A stretch of 37,070 nucleotides of DNA, taken from Ignavibacteriaceae bacterium (lineage in GTDB: Bacteria; Bacteroidota; Ignavibacteria; Ignavibacteriales; Ignavibacteriaceae). The DNA lies in the NCBI GenBank assembly GCA_020848375.1, contig JADLAF010000038.1, positions 1 through 37,070 on the forward strand. The letters are read 5' to 3'. A program made the position numbers and the translations under genes. Positions 1 through 7,583 of the stretch are shown piece by piece. How positions within the stretch are numbered: the stretch's first letter is position 1; every line of letters starts with the position of its first letter. The notes under the pieces were generated by a model. That model had not been told where the DNA came from. It made no database searches and saw only the letters and a program-made list of their open reading frames with translations.

Positions 1-456
1 AATCTCAATAGAGAGTTCTGCCACCTGATCTTTAATTGCCTCAATTGATTCCTGTTTCTTCCGCTCAATTTCAGAGAAAGCCGCGGCCTTTTCTTTTTCA
101 AGTTCTGCTTTTAATGCTTCAGACTCACTCTTTTTAAGCTGTTCAGAAAAATCGCGCGCACTGTTAATAATTTTCTGTGCTTCTTCGTTGGCTTTAGCAA
201 CGATACCGCGGTTTTCTTCAGTAAGCTTCTGCGTGTCCTTCTTGGCATTTTCAGCGGCTTCGAGAGAATCTTTAATTGATTTCTCTCGTTCATCCAGCGC
301 GGTCAGGATAGGAGTCCATGCGAACTTTTTAAGAATGAAAAGAACCGCCAGGAAGGTAAGTACAGTCCAGAAAGCCAGACCTGGATTCAGGTCGAGCAGT
401 CCGCCGCTTTCACCGCCGCCGGCTCTGTAAAACGCTGTAAAGATGAATGCAACCAT
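1..456 (-). CDS. atpF: F0F1 ATP synthase subunit b, 3' end cut by window edge
   Basis: Peripheral-stalk subunit b of the F-type ATP synthase, which ties the membrane F0 part to F1. The reading frame runs open from an ATG at 456 to base 1 (152 codons, no stop in the window). It shows a hydrophobic segment at about residues 27-42 ([19 protein letters not shown]), the family's [12 protein letters not shown] stretch at about 47-58, then a long Ala/Glu/Lys-rich amphipathic helix, the usual stalk coiled coil. An RBS-like CCGGAG lies just upstream of the ATG. It follows atpE by 68 nt and is the last visible gene of the minus-strand F0 cluster; delta, alpha and the rest presumably lie outside the window. 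Identity rests on sequence pattern plus position after atpB-atpE. Confidence 0.95.
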   Translation of the reverse strand, partial: MVAFIFTAFYRAGGGESGGLLDLNPGLAFWTVLTFLAVLFILKKFAWTPILTALDEREKSIKDSLEAAENAKKDTQKLTEENRGIVAKANEEAQKIINSARDFSEQLKKSESEALKAELEKEKAAAFSEIERKKQESIEAIKDQVAELSIEI

Positions 457-524
457 ATTTCTCCGGAATTAAAAAATTAGAACGGCAGTCCGGAACCTCC
501 GGACTACCTTAAAAATTCTTTAAC

Positions 525-743
525 TTATTTTCCGGCTAACTGGAAACAGATCACGAGAGCAAAGAGCGCAATACCTTCAATCAGCGCTGCCGCGATGATC
601 ATTGAGGTACGAATTGCACCGGCTGCTTCTGGCTGTCTGCCGCTTGCTTCCATTGCTGCTGCTGCGAGCTTACCAATACCGAAAGCGCCGCCTACGATTA
701 CTAAACCGGCACCGATACCTGCTGCTAATGCTGCTAAATCCAT
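525..743 (-). CDS. atpE: F0F1 ATP synthase subunit c
   Basis: Proteolipid of the rotor ring in the inner membrane. The 72-aa protein is two hydrophobic helices joined by the polar loop GRQPE at residues 35-39, the c-subunit signature, with the ion-carrying carboxylate at Glu56 in the second helix (AALIEGIALF). The position matching the Na+-ligand Gln of sodium-type rings is Ile23, and Glu56 is followed by Gly rather than Ser, so the ring looks proton-coupled; this is read from alignment by eye with the known Na+ motif. A strong RBS, GGAGGAATATAGTA, precedes the ATG. It sits between atpB and atpF with short gaps (47 and 68 nt), the classic F0 order. Confidence 0.97.
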   Translation of the reverse strand: MDLAALAAGIGAGLVIVGGAFGIGKLAAAAMEASGRQPEAAGAIRTSMIIAAALIEGIALFALVICFQLAGK

Positions 744-790
744 TACTATATTCCTCCGAGAAATTAATTAGTTAGTTGTGACTTTGTTGA

Positions 791-1642
791 TTAATGATCC
801 TGATGAACTGCCATACCAATAAACAGTGATGACAGCATTGTGAAAATATATGCCTGCAAAAGCGCTACAAGTATCTCAAGAAAGAATACAAAAAGCGCCA
901 GGAAAAATGAAAAACCAGCCAGACCCCACGACTTTGATATGAAAATCAAGCTGAACAATGCATAAATAACAATATGGCCGGCCGTCATATTTGCAAAAAG
1001 ACGAAGAGCCAGCGCAAATGGCTTGGTAAAAAGTCCGAGAATTTCGACCGGTATCATGATTATAAGGAGCGGAATCGGAATTCCATGGGGTATCAGCCCC
1101 TTAAAATACCCAAAGGCGCCATTTTTACGGATACCGCCAATCTGAATCATAAAAAATGACATAATGGCAAGAGTAGCTGTAACCGTAATGTTACTGGTAA
1201 CCGTTGTCGAAAACGGAATAAGTCCGAAGAAATTCGAGAACAAAATAAAAAAGAACGCAGTCAGCAGATACGGAACAAACTTCTCATAACCTTTTCCGAT
1301 GGTCGGTTTCGCAATCTCATCCCTGACAAACAGGATAAGCACTTCAAAAAAGTTCGTCATTCCCTTAGGCACCAGGGACTTTTTATAGCTGTTTGCTGTC
1401 TTAATCAGGAGGAAAATTAGAACGGCCGCAATAAGCACCATAAAAACGGAGTGCTTAGTCAGGAGGTCATATCCGAAGAAGTGAAATTCAGGAAGGTGGA
1501 TAATGCCAATGGGAAGGAAATCAAGTTCCTTTCCGTTCAGAATATGATGCATAATCCAGTCGCTTTCCTGACCTGCCTGCGCCACGGTATCTTTTACCTG
1601 TGCGAGGGAGTCAATTCCGGCAAGTGCTGTGTTTTCCGACAT
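791..1642 (-). CDS. atpB: F0F1 ATP synthase subunit a
   Basis: Stator channel subunit that passes protons to the c-ring. The 283-aa protein has a longer polar N-terminus than the E. coli form, then several membrane helices. The signature helix TKPFALALRLFANMTAGH carries the essential Arg at residue 214, and Gln263 lies in the last helix (LLQAYIFTML). The start at 1642 lies 2 nt after the stop of the upstream AtpI-like gene, and I see no clear RBS, so translational coupling is likely. Length and motifs are normal for the Bacteroidota/Ignavibacteria type. It is cotranscribed with atpE and atpF by arrangement. Confidence 0.97.
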   Translation of the reverse strand: MSENTALAGIDSLAQVKDTVAQAGQESDWIMHHILNGKELDFLPIGIIHLPEFHFFGYDLLTKHSVFMVLIAAVLIFLLIKTANSYKKSLVPKGMTNFFEVLILFVRDEIAKPTIGKGYEKFVPYLLTAFFFILFSNFFGLIPFSTTVTSNITVTATLAIMSFFMIQIGGIRKNGAFGYFKGLIPHGIPIPLLIIMIPVEILGLFTKPFALALRLFANMTAGHIVIYALFSLIFISKSWGLAGFSFFLALFVFFLEILVALLQAYIFTMLSSLFIGMAVHQDH

Positions 1643-1644
1643 AG

Positions 1645-2037
1645 TTATTTGGGTCTAATAAAATTCTTAATTTTGCTTAAGTAATAGATTTCCAGAGACA
1701 GAAACAGAAAATAAAATAAAAAGAACACTAAGATAAAGTTTTTCTGACTCATATTCAACAAATTGAGCGTTAAAATGATAAGCCCCAGAGCCAGGAGCAT
1801 CCGGGCAACCTGTCCCCCGAAAACAAAGATCAGGAAGAGCTTATCTGACTTCTGCATCCCTTTCCGGTTCAGCCAGTGCCCCATAAAAAACAGGACAGAA
1901 TTGAGCAAATGAGCCGTTATAATCGAGCTGTGGAGTTCAGCACCAACCCACCCAAGGCGGTAGGAAACGATTGCCGCTACAAGAACAGGAATGCTCATCC
2001 AGAGGTAAATTTTAATGATCTTTCGGCTGCTTATCAT
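1645..2037 (-). CDS. AtpI-like small membrane protein of the ATP synthase operon
   Basis: A basic, strongly hydrophobic protein of about 130 aa with roughly four predicted membrane helices, located between atpZ and atpB. In this position related genomes carry a poorly conserved AtpI-like protein proposed to help c-ring assembly or ion supply; I infer that role from position, size and topology, not from a clear motif. The start is uncertain. An ATG at 2037 is used here, but the frame also has a TTG at 2058 that adds MKKCRKK; both overlap the 3' end of atpZ (stop at 2012), so translation is probably coupled. The C-terminus is basic (SKIKNFIRPK). The stop is 2 nt before atpB. Confidence 0.7.
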   Translation of the reverse strand: MISSRKIIKIYLWMSIPVLVAAIVSYRLGWVGAELHSSIITAHLLNSVLFFMGHWLNRKGMQKSDKLFLIFVFGGQVARMLLALGLIILTLNLLNMSQKNFILVFFLFYFLFLSLEIYYLSKIKNFIRPK

Positions 2038-2263
2038 TTTTTTTCTGCATTTTTTCAAGATGGTTAACAGTTTTGATCAGATTATACAACCCCACTGATA
2101 TCCCTAGGAAAGCCCCGCCCAGCGTCCAGTAAGGTTCGGTTCCATACTTCTCATCCAGCCACTTGCCCCCCCAAAGAAGCAGTAAAACTGTGGCTGCAAG
2201 CTGCACTCCTAAGCTCAGGTACGGTCCCGCCTCACGCCAGCCATCGGACGATTTAATTGGCAT
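2012..2263 (-). CDS. atpZ: AtpZ/AtpI family protein (F0F1-ATPase-associated)
   Basis: Small (83 aa) two-helix membrane protein of the family often found first in F-ATPase operons (ATPase gene 1 type; proposed Mg2+/Ca2+ transport or assembly factor). Visible are a polar start, a first helix (LGVQLAATVLLLLWGGKWLDEKYG), a Gly-rich second helix (WTLGGAFLGISVGLYNLIKTV) and a charged tail; WLDEKYGT between the helices is characteristic of the family. An AAGGAA RBS lies 7 nt before the ATG, inside the last codons of the bactofilin gene, which it overlaps by 11 nt. This ties the ATP synthase genes to the envelope genes upstream. Confidence 0.85.
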   Translation of the reverse strand: MPIKSSDGWREAGPYLSLGVQLAATVLLLLWGGKWLDEKYGTEPYWTLGGAFLGISVGLYNLIKTVNHLEKMQKKNDKQPKDH

Positions 2264-2621
2264 CGGGGATTTCCTTTACCTTGTTCATCGAGCTTTTTCC
2301 AACAAACCTGGCGCCTTCCTCAACAATAAGCTTACTCACGAATAAGTCCCCTTCAATATCAGCGTGGGACTCAAGATGCAGCCGTTCCTGAGAGTAAATG
2401 GTTCCGGTCACCTTACCGTCAATTATAATACTGAGTGCTTTTATATCCCCCCTCACCTCTCCGTTCAGTCCAACAGTAATGCTTCCTTCGGCTGTGATGT
2501 TACCCGTTATTTTGCCGTCAATACGGACGCTTCCTTTCGTGACGATATCCCCCTGAATTTCCACTCCGGGGCTGATAATACTTACCCCCGCGTCCAGCTC
2601 ATTCCGTTTGTCCTTATTCAT
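2253..2621 (-). CDS. Bactofilin family cytoskeletal protein
   Basis: Polymer-forming bactofilin (DUF583 fold), 122 aa. The core from about residue 15 to 110 is a run of short beta-strand repeats of the kind GSVRIDGKITGNI and GEVRGDIKALSIIIDG, which build the right-handed beta-helix that polymerises without nucleotide. Short polar tails flank it. Bactofilins are known to position peptidoglycan-modifying M23 peptidases in several bacteria, and here the gene upstream by 10 nt encodes exactly such a peptidase, so a role in localised wall remodelling or shape is a reasonable inference. RBS AAAGGAAAC precedes the ATG; the 3' end overlaps atpZ. Confidence 0.92.
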   Translation of the reverse strand: MNKDKRNELDAGVSIISPGVEIQGDIVTKGSVRIDGKITGNITAEGSITVGLNGEVRGDIKALSIIIDGKVTGTIYSQERLHLESHADIEGDLFVSKLIVEEGARFVGKSSMNKVKEIPDAN

Positions 2622-2631
2622 ACTGTTTCCT

Positions 2632-3459
2632 TTAGTTTGTAAGTAAGTACTGACGGGGGTCTAAAGCTGTTCCGTCTTTCCATAATTCGAAATGCAGGTG
2701 GGGACCGTAACTCAGTTTACCTGTGTTACCGCTCAGGGCAATAACTTCCCCCTGATAAACTTTATCACGCGGTTTCTTCATAATGGAAGAACAGTGCTTA
2801 TATACGGTTATGAAATTATTTCCGTGAGCAAGGACAATCTGAAAACCGTCATCAACCGTATATCCTGAAAAAATGACATAGCCGTTTGCCGAAGCAAATA
2901 CGGGAGTGCCTTCTTTAACCGAGAAATCCATCCCGAAATGTCCGCTTTCCGGCTTAAAGTCACCGGTCGTAATTCCCTCACAGGGTCGCCGGAAAACCGG
3001 ATCATCTGCGGTAAAGAAACCATAGGTCTGAAGCAGACAAACCGCTGCGTAAAAAAGATTCCCCCCGGTTTTTTTTCTCAGCGCATCGTAATCAACTGAA
3101 CGGAGTGCATTTGAGTCTGCCAGAAGAATAGCATTGCGCAGGTTCTGATTAACTCGTTTCAGATCATCCACTTCTCGTACTAAAGATTTAACCCTGCTGT
3201 TAAGTGTATTAATCTCTTTGATTTCATCGCGTGTAAACCCCAAAGGGTCAACAAACACGTAATCTTTGACAGGAGTTTTTACGATCAGGAAATACGTTAC
3301 AACAAGGATAAGCGATGTATATACAAACATCGCCAGAAAAAGCGCGAAAGCATTAAAGCTGTGCGGCTTGATAAAACCGCCTCTCCCGCGGGGCACAATC
3401 ATAATCGAAAAGCGGTTTCGTTCCCAGAATTCTTTCAGAAAATAAAACACTTTTTTCAT
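2632..3459 (-). CDS. M23 family (LytM-type) peptidoglycan endopeptidase, membrane-anchored
   Basis: Zinc metallopeptidase that cuts peptidoglycan cross-links from the periplasmic side. Residues 36-60 form one membrane helix after a basic N-terminus; 78-112 look like a short coiled coil; the M23 domain covers about 160-272. Zn ligands and catalytic residues are present: His174 and Asp178 in HFGMD, His222 in YKHCS, and His254/His256 in GPHLHFE, so the enzyme should be active. The start ATG overlaps the stop of the tsaC-like gene by 4 nt (ATGA), and the bactofilin gene follows 10 nt downstream, matching the known bactofilin/M23 partnership. Confidence 0.93.
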   Translation of the reverse strand: MKKVFYFLKEFWERNRFSIMIVPRGRGGFIKPHSFNAFALFLAMFVYTSLILVVTYFLIVKTPVKDYVFVDPLGFTRDEIKEINTLNSRVKSLVREVDDLKRVNQNLRNAILLADSNALRSVDYDALRKKTGGNLFYAAVCLLQTYGFFTADDPVFRRPCEGITTGDFKPESGHFGMDFSVKEGTPVFASANGYVIFSGYTVDDGFQIVLAHGNNFITVYKHCSSIMKKPRDKVYQGEVIALSGNTGKLSYGPHLHFELWKDGTALDPRQYLLTN

Positions 3460-4109
3460 ATCTGATATCCTGCCAGTTCAAATTTGCTGAGAATGTCACC
3501 AAAAGGCACCTTCCCCTCCCGTATCAGTTCGGGATGAGTGCCGGTAAGCCGGATAAGAGTTGAGCCCTGATTAAGCTGGATTCCTGTGCTGAAAAGAAAT
3601 AAATCTGTTTGCTCTGAGAAACCGCCCATTATCTGTGAATAATCATTCAGCGGCGGCTCTCCACTTCTGTTTACACTTGTTGAAATAAGCGGAGTGTTAA
3701 GAGTGTTAAGCAGCTTGCGGCAAAAGTTATGATTTGGGATTCTGAATGCAGCATCTTCCTGCCCCCAGAGATTTCTGGTGTTTTTGTTCAGGCGCAGGAT
3801 TACTGAAATAGGGTTCGGCCAAAGACTATTCAGAAAATCCATGTGCAGTTCAGTTTTCAGATCAACGTAACGCAGCAGTGTGCTAATGCTGCCGACAAGC
3901 ATGATATAATGTTTTTTTTCATCACGCCGTTTAAGCTGTGTTATTCTTTCCATGGTATCATTATTAAAAGGATTTCCCCCTATGCCATAGATAGTATCAG
4001 TGGGATATATAAATATACCCCCCTCATAAAAAACTCTGACCGCCTGCTCAATTCCTTCAGCAGGGTTCTCGTCAATATTTATAGCTTTTGAAGTAGTTCT
4101 TTCACTCAT
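3456..4109 (-). CDS. tsaC: L-threonylcarbamoyladenylate synthase (Sua5/YciO/YrdC family)
   Basis: Cytosolic enzyme making threonylcarbamoyl-AMP from threonine, bicarbonate and ATP, the first step of the tRNA modification t6A. The 217-aa protein has the YrdC-domain marks: YPTDTIYGIG at 35-44, the KRR basic patch at 60-62 and STSVNRSGEPP at 143-153. It lacks the extra C-terminal Sua5 domain, so it is of the short TsaC type; a YciO-type paralogue of unclear function cannot be excluded by eye. The ATG at 4109 overlaps the glycosyltransferase stop by 4 nt and its stop overlaps the M23 peptidase start by 4 nt, so it is embedded in the envelope operon although its job is translation. Confidence 0.87.
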   Translation of the reverse strand: MSERTTSKAINIDENPAEGIEQAVRVFYEGGIFIYPTDTIYGIGGNPFNNDTMERITQLKRRDEKKHYIMLVGSISTLLRYVDLKTELHMDFLNSLWPNPISVILRLNKNTRNLWGQEDAAFRIPNHNFCRKLLNTLNTPLISTSVNRSGEPPLNDYSQIMGGFSEQTDLFLFSTGIQLNQGSTLIRLTGTHPELIREGKVPFGDILSKFELAGYQI

Positions 4110-5137
4110 AAAAAATCTTTTTCAATTCTGCTCAGCACCTTAAGCGGGCTTACTCTGCGGGCGCAATCAAACGTACCCAGCGGGCAAAATTTATGTCCGT
4201 GAATTCCGCAGGGTTTGCACGGCAATGCTTCCGATATATATCCGGAATTTTTTCCGTAGGGGAAAAATCCGAACTCAGGCACTGTAGAGCAGTAAATTTC
4301 CATCACCCGGGTTCCTGCCAGATAGCCCATGTGAACCGGAGCGCTGTCGTTACAAAGCAGTATTCTTACCCTGCTCAGAAAAAGGATGCTCTCTAAAATG
4401 TTAAAATTGCCGCAAAGATTAAAGATATTTCGGCTGCCGGCTTTAGTCAAAATCACATCCGCAAGGGGGCTCTCCTCTCGCCCGCCGATAAGTGCGACCG
4501 TCAAACCAAGCTCAACCAGGGCGGAGGCAATCTCGGCAAAGTACTCAACCGGATATCTTTTAGTCTCCCAAACCGTACCGGGAGCAATCGCAATTAGTTT
4601 CTCGTAAGATGAACCAAATCCTTTAATCGTTTCCTCAACTTTTGACTTCTGGTCGTCCGTGAATGAAAAAATCTCCTGAACCTGCAAATTCAGGTCGAAA
4701 CCCACTTCCTCAAGAAAACTCAGATTCCGGTCAACCTCATGAACATCGGCTTTATAAGGTACAGTCTTATTGTAAAGAAACGAAAACGATGCATTATCAA
4801 AGCCGGTTTTTAACCCCGCCCTGACGAAAAAAGAAAACAAAGTTGTCCTGAACGAACGATGCAGCGCGTAAAGCGCGGTAAAAGGCACAACCGAAATTTC
4901 TTCCGCAAATGAAATAGTGCCCAGCAGTGTCTTGTGTCTCCCGCTTTTGTCAAGAATGTGAAGGTGATCAATACACCTGAGCGCTGAAAACACCTGCTCA
5001 GTTTTGGCTGAGGTTACTACTGTTATTTCAGCATCAGGATTTTGCTCACGCAGCCGTAATAAAAAGGGAATTGTTAAAAGACAGTCCCCGAGAAAAGCAG
5101 TCTGAACGACAAGCAGCCGGTTTTTCAGTATTTCCAC
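4106..5137 (-). CDS. Glycosyltransferase family 9, lipopolysaccharide heptosyltransferase-like
   Basis: Likely adds ADP-heptose or a similar sugar to the LPS core at the cytosolic face of the inner membrane. The 343-aa protein starts with the GT9 pattern LLVVQTAFLGDCLLTIPFL, has AIAPGTVWETKRYPVEYF mid-protein, and the nucleotide-sugar-binding LLCNDSAPVHMGYLAGTRV stretch followed by a Cys-rich segment (ALPCKPCGIHGHKFCPLG) typical of heptosyltransferase II. The start is a GTG at 5137, overlapping the acyltransferase gene by 13 nt; no convincing upstream alternative is seen. The next gene upstream is a lipid A-type acyltransferase, which supports an LPS role. The exact sugar donor is unknown. 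Confidence 0.88.
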   Translation of the reverse strand: MEILKNRLLVVQTAFLGDCLLTIPFLLRLREQNPDAEITVVTSAKTEQVFSALRCIDHLHILDKSGRHKTLLGTISFAEEISVVPFTALYALHRSFRTTLFSFFVRAGLKTGFDNASFSFLYNKTVPYKADVHEVDRNLSFLEEVGFDLNLQVQEIFSFTDDQKSKVEETIKGFGSSYEKLIAIAPGTVWETKRYPVEYFAEIASALVELGLTVALIGGREESPLADVILTKAGSRNIFNLCGNFNILESILFLSRVRILLCNDSAPVHMGYLAGTRVMEIYCSTVPEFGFFPYGKNSGYISEALPCKPCGIHGHKFCPLGTFDCARRVSPLKVLSRIEKDFL

Positions 5138-5994
5138 CTGTTGTGCATCCAGAGCCAGTCTTCAGGTTTTTTACGAAGCTGAGTTTCAAGCATGGAGATA
5201 TGCCTCCGGGTCAGCTCATTAGTTGCGGCATCAAAGTCAGCAGGGAGCCCCTCTTTAGAAACTTCCTGAAACTCCATCCGGTAGCTACTATCTGCCTGCC
5301 GTTCAATAAAGCCCATAAGAATAGGTGCTCCTGTTTTAATGGAGAGTGAGGCGGGTCCGGCGTAAACTCTGGTCTCTCTTCCCATAAATTCCATTTTTAT
5401 TCCGTCCGAGGGACCTCGTTGGTCTGCGACCATTGCTATTACTTTTTTATCATAAAGCTGTTTAAAAACCAGTTTAATAGAAGCGCCTAACGGTACAATT
5501 ACATTGCCAAACTTTGCGCGGTTCCTGTTCATCCAGTCATTCACCAGAGTATTCCTCTGGCTTTTGGTTACAACATGGAGCGGAATTCCGGTATATAACC
5601 CAATGGCTAGAGCCGAGTACTCCCAGTTACCATAATGAGCGGTCATAAGGATAACCCCGTTCCCCTCATCATATTTTTGATTAATCAGACCAACAGAATC
5701 AGACTTAACAAGATTGCGCACCACCTCAGGGGTCAGTGAGGGCATCATCAGAATTTCAACAAGTGAACGAGCAAAACTTTTGTATGACCCGAACGCAATC
5801 CGGTTAATCTCCGATGAGGATATATCCGGGAAAGCAATCGCAAGATTCTTTTTAACTACCGCTTTGCGGATAGGTATAACGTAATAAAAGAGCAATGCGA
5901 TAAAAAAAGAAAATTTTCTTGCAAAACCCATCCCCGCAAAGCAGAGAAGTCGGCTGAGGGTGCGGAATAATATATATTCCAGCCGGTTTTTCAT
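5125..5994 (-). CDS. LpxL/HtrB-family lysophospholipid (lipid A) acyltransferase
   Basis: Transfers an acyl chain to lipid A or a related lipid at the inner membrane. The 289-aa protein has an N-terminal hydrophobic segment (about 15-42), the family's HX4(D/E) catalytic motif with His120 and Glu125 in TAHYGNWEYSA, and the later conserved stretch VADQRGPSDGIKMEFMG. Length is normal for the family. It starts 4 nt after the stop of the GWxTD gene and overlaps the heptosyltransferase gene, so the pair forms an LPS-assembly segment. Whether it is the lauroyl- or myristoyl-type enzyme cannot be said. Confidence 0.9.
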   Translation of the reverse strand: MKNRLEYILFRTLSRLLCFAGMGFARKFSFFIALLFYYVIPIRKAVVKKNLAIAFPDISSSEINRIAFGSYKSFARSLVEILMMPSLTPEVVRNLVKSDSVGLINQKYDEGNGVILMTAHYGNWEYSALAIGLYTGIPLHVVTKSQRNTLVNDWMNRNRAKFGNVIVPLGASIKLVFKQLYDKKVIAMVADQRGPSDGIKMEFMGRETRVYAGPASLSIKTGAPILMGFIERQADSSYRMEFQEVSKEGLPADFDAATNELTRRHISMLETQLRKKPEDWLWMHNRWKY

Positions 5995-5998
5995 TATG

Positions 5999-7378
5999 TT
6001 ATTTATTCAGGGACTGAATTCTTCTTATCCAGTTTTCATCACGAAGCTCGCCGCGATGCGTGGAGTGAAGAAGTGTATAATCAGCATAACCGGTCAGATC
6101 ACCAAAGACAAATATGACTCCGCCTTCAATGTTATGATACGTCCATACCTCGTAGGGCTTGGTATCAACCTGATTCGGGAAACGCTCTATTTCGCTGGGT
6201 TCGCCGTAACTCATGTGAACACGACCGCGGTCGGTTTCCCAGCCCCTTTTCTGGAATGACTTAAAATGATCGTTTGCATAATTTAAACGCTTGTAATATT
6301 CACGTTTGTACTCATTTTCCGGAGTTTCAGGAATGTTATCCCGTGATTTCCAGAAATTATACAGATAATTCTTCTTTGCATCAGGGGTTGTGAGAGACTG
6401 CCATCGGCTCAGCTCGTCTTTTGAGCATATATACCGGACGTATTTAAAGGACATTTCAACTTCTTCGTCACTCATTCCGCTGAACTCAGACGAATAAAAA
6501 TCGAGATCAGCGTTCTGCTGGGATGAAGTGTCAATAACTGACGGATTGTAGATAAAGAATCGTTTCTGCACAAGCGCTTTATTGTTTGAGACGGTATCAG
6601 CGATGCTCAGCACCAGGGTATAGGCGCCTGAAGGAAGTTTATATATGTTAATCGCGCCGGCTTCAACTATCGAGGGGTTCGTCCGGCGGGTGTATTTTGA
6701 TTTTCTGTACACAAACTGATCTTTTGCGTTAATGATGTTTTGCTCGATTTTCAGAACTTCTGACTGAAGATTTTTATTAACGTTATAAAACTCGGTATAG
6801 TAATAGAGCACAGGAAGTGACTCTCCAAAAAGCAGGGTCGGGTTCGGGGTTACTTCGTAGGTGTTTTTATAAAACAGGGAGTTTTCATCCTCACCTCTTC
6901 TGATGCTCGAGGCAAGCTGAATATCGCTGATGGTAAAAAGATTCACAGGAAGCGGATGGATTAAAACACTGTAGTCGTATGAAGACTTAAACTCAGGGTT
7001 AGTAGCATCACGCGCGCCAAGGGTCAGTTTATACTCACCAAACGGGAGCACATAACCCATTACTCCCATCAGGGAGCCGGAGATTGAGGCGGAATCCTCT
7101 TTTGCGTAAGAATTCCTGAACTGGTATTCTTTGGTAAACACAAATTCCTTATCCGTAATTCCGGTTATTTTCACATCGAGGAAGCCGCGGATTACCACAG
7201 AGGTATCCTGCACTTCACGGGTCAGCCCCGCCTGCATGAAAGAGTAATAAATTTCAAGATAACCGGCCGAATCGCTGTAGTAAAAGCGGGCATAATCAAA
7301 ATCTATTCTGAACGTACCGCTCTGGGCAGAGAGCGGCACAGCGCAAAGAAAGATCAGCAGAAGTAACACGTTTTTCAT
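5999..7378 (-). CDS. GWxTD domain-containing secreted protein
   Basis: A 459-aa exported protein whose function is not established. The chosen start is the ATG at 7378 because it opens a clear signal peptide (MKNVLLLLIFLCAVPLSA, cut before Q); an in-frame upstream ATG at 7435 would bury it. The body is beta-rich. The C-terminal third carries the GWxTD signature as RGWETDRGRVHMSYGEPSE, with Trp at about residue 380, followed by EVWTYHNIEGGVIFVFGDL. The domain is common in Ignavibacteria, Bacteroidota and relatives; its role is unknown to me. It is the first gene of the long envelope/ATP-synthase run and is preceded by a candidate -7 box. It has no T9SS sorting domain. Confidence 0.85.
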   Translation of the reverse strand: MKNVLLLLIFLCAVPLSAQSGTFRIDFDYARFYYSDSAGYLEIYYSFMQAGLTREVQDTSVVIRGFLDVKITGITDKEFVFTKEYQFRNSYAKEDSASISGSLMGVMGYVLPFGEYKLTLGARDATNPEFKSSYDYSVLIHPLPVNLFTISDIQLASSIRRGEDENSLFYKNTYEVTPNPTLLFGESLPVLYYYTEFYNVNKNLQSEVLKIEQNIINAKDQFVYRKSKYTRRTNPSIVEAGAINIYKLPSGAYTLVLSIADTVSNNKALVQKRFFIYNPSVIDTSSQQNADLDFYSSEFSGMSDEEVEMSFKYVRYICSKDELSRWQSLTTPDAKKNYLYNFWKSRDNIPETPENEYKREYYKRLNYANDHFKSFQKRGWETDRGRVHMSYGEPSEIERFPNQVDTKPYEVWTYHNIEGGVIFVFGDLTGYADYTLLHSTHRGELRDENWIRRIQSLNK

Positions 7379-7398
7379 AAATCTCTGTACTGTTTTTT

Positions 7399-7406
7399 CA
7401 AATTTA
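7399..7406 (-). promoter_or_regulatory. Candidate Bacteroidota-style -7 box for the GWxTD gene
   Basis: On the minus strand TAAATTTG matches the TAnnTTTG -7 element known for Bacteroidota primary-sigma promoters. It lies about 20 nt upstream of the ATG at 7378, giving a very short leader. No matching -33 TTTG is seen at the usual spacing, so this is only a candidate. Confidence 0.3.
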
Positions 7407-7458
7407 CGGAGAAAAATATTGTTGATTGAGTCCAAAGGGGGGGAAGAAGGAGAAAATT

Positions 7459-7484
7459 CCCCGGAAGCCGGGCAGTCGCCGGGG
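7459..7484 (-). terminator. Weak terminator-like hairpin after the 1163-aa secreted-protein gene
   Basis: CCCCGG and CCGGGG form 6-bp arms around a 14-nt loop, followed on the minus strand by AATTTTCTCC, only a short T run. An alternative smaller hairpin (CCCGG-CTT-CCGGG) uses the same bases. It lies between the stop at 7584 and the GWxTD gene, where a transcript end is expected. Confidence 0.35.
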
Positions 7485-7531
7485 AGGACAAATTAAAGGG
7501 GGCCGAAAATTAAGGATAGATAGGAATATAT

Positions 7532-7552
7532 GGTAACTCAAAAACAGTTACC
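7532..7552. repeat. Perfect inverted repeat GGTAACT/AGTTACC
   Basis: Seven-base perfect arms (7532-7538 and 7546-7552) flank a 7-nt loop, 31 nt beyond the stop of the 1163-aa gene. There is no T run, so it is more likely an mRNA 3'-end stabilising hairpin or a protein site than a terminator. Function unknown. Confidence 0.4.
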
Positions 7553-7583
7553 TTATCGCATCTCTCATCCTGAGCCAATATTC

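Noticed and set aside
188-430. Plus-strand open frame across atpF
   Set aside because: It is the mirror of a well-supported atpF on the minus strand, with no RBS and a low-complexity translation.
7437-7443. Run of seven G as a phase-variation tract
   Set aside because: It is short, lies upstream of the candidate promoter, and no on/off consequence for a reading frame can be seen.
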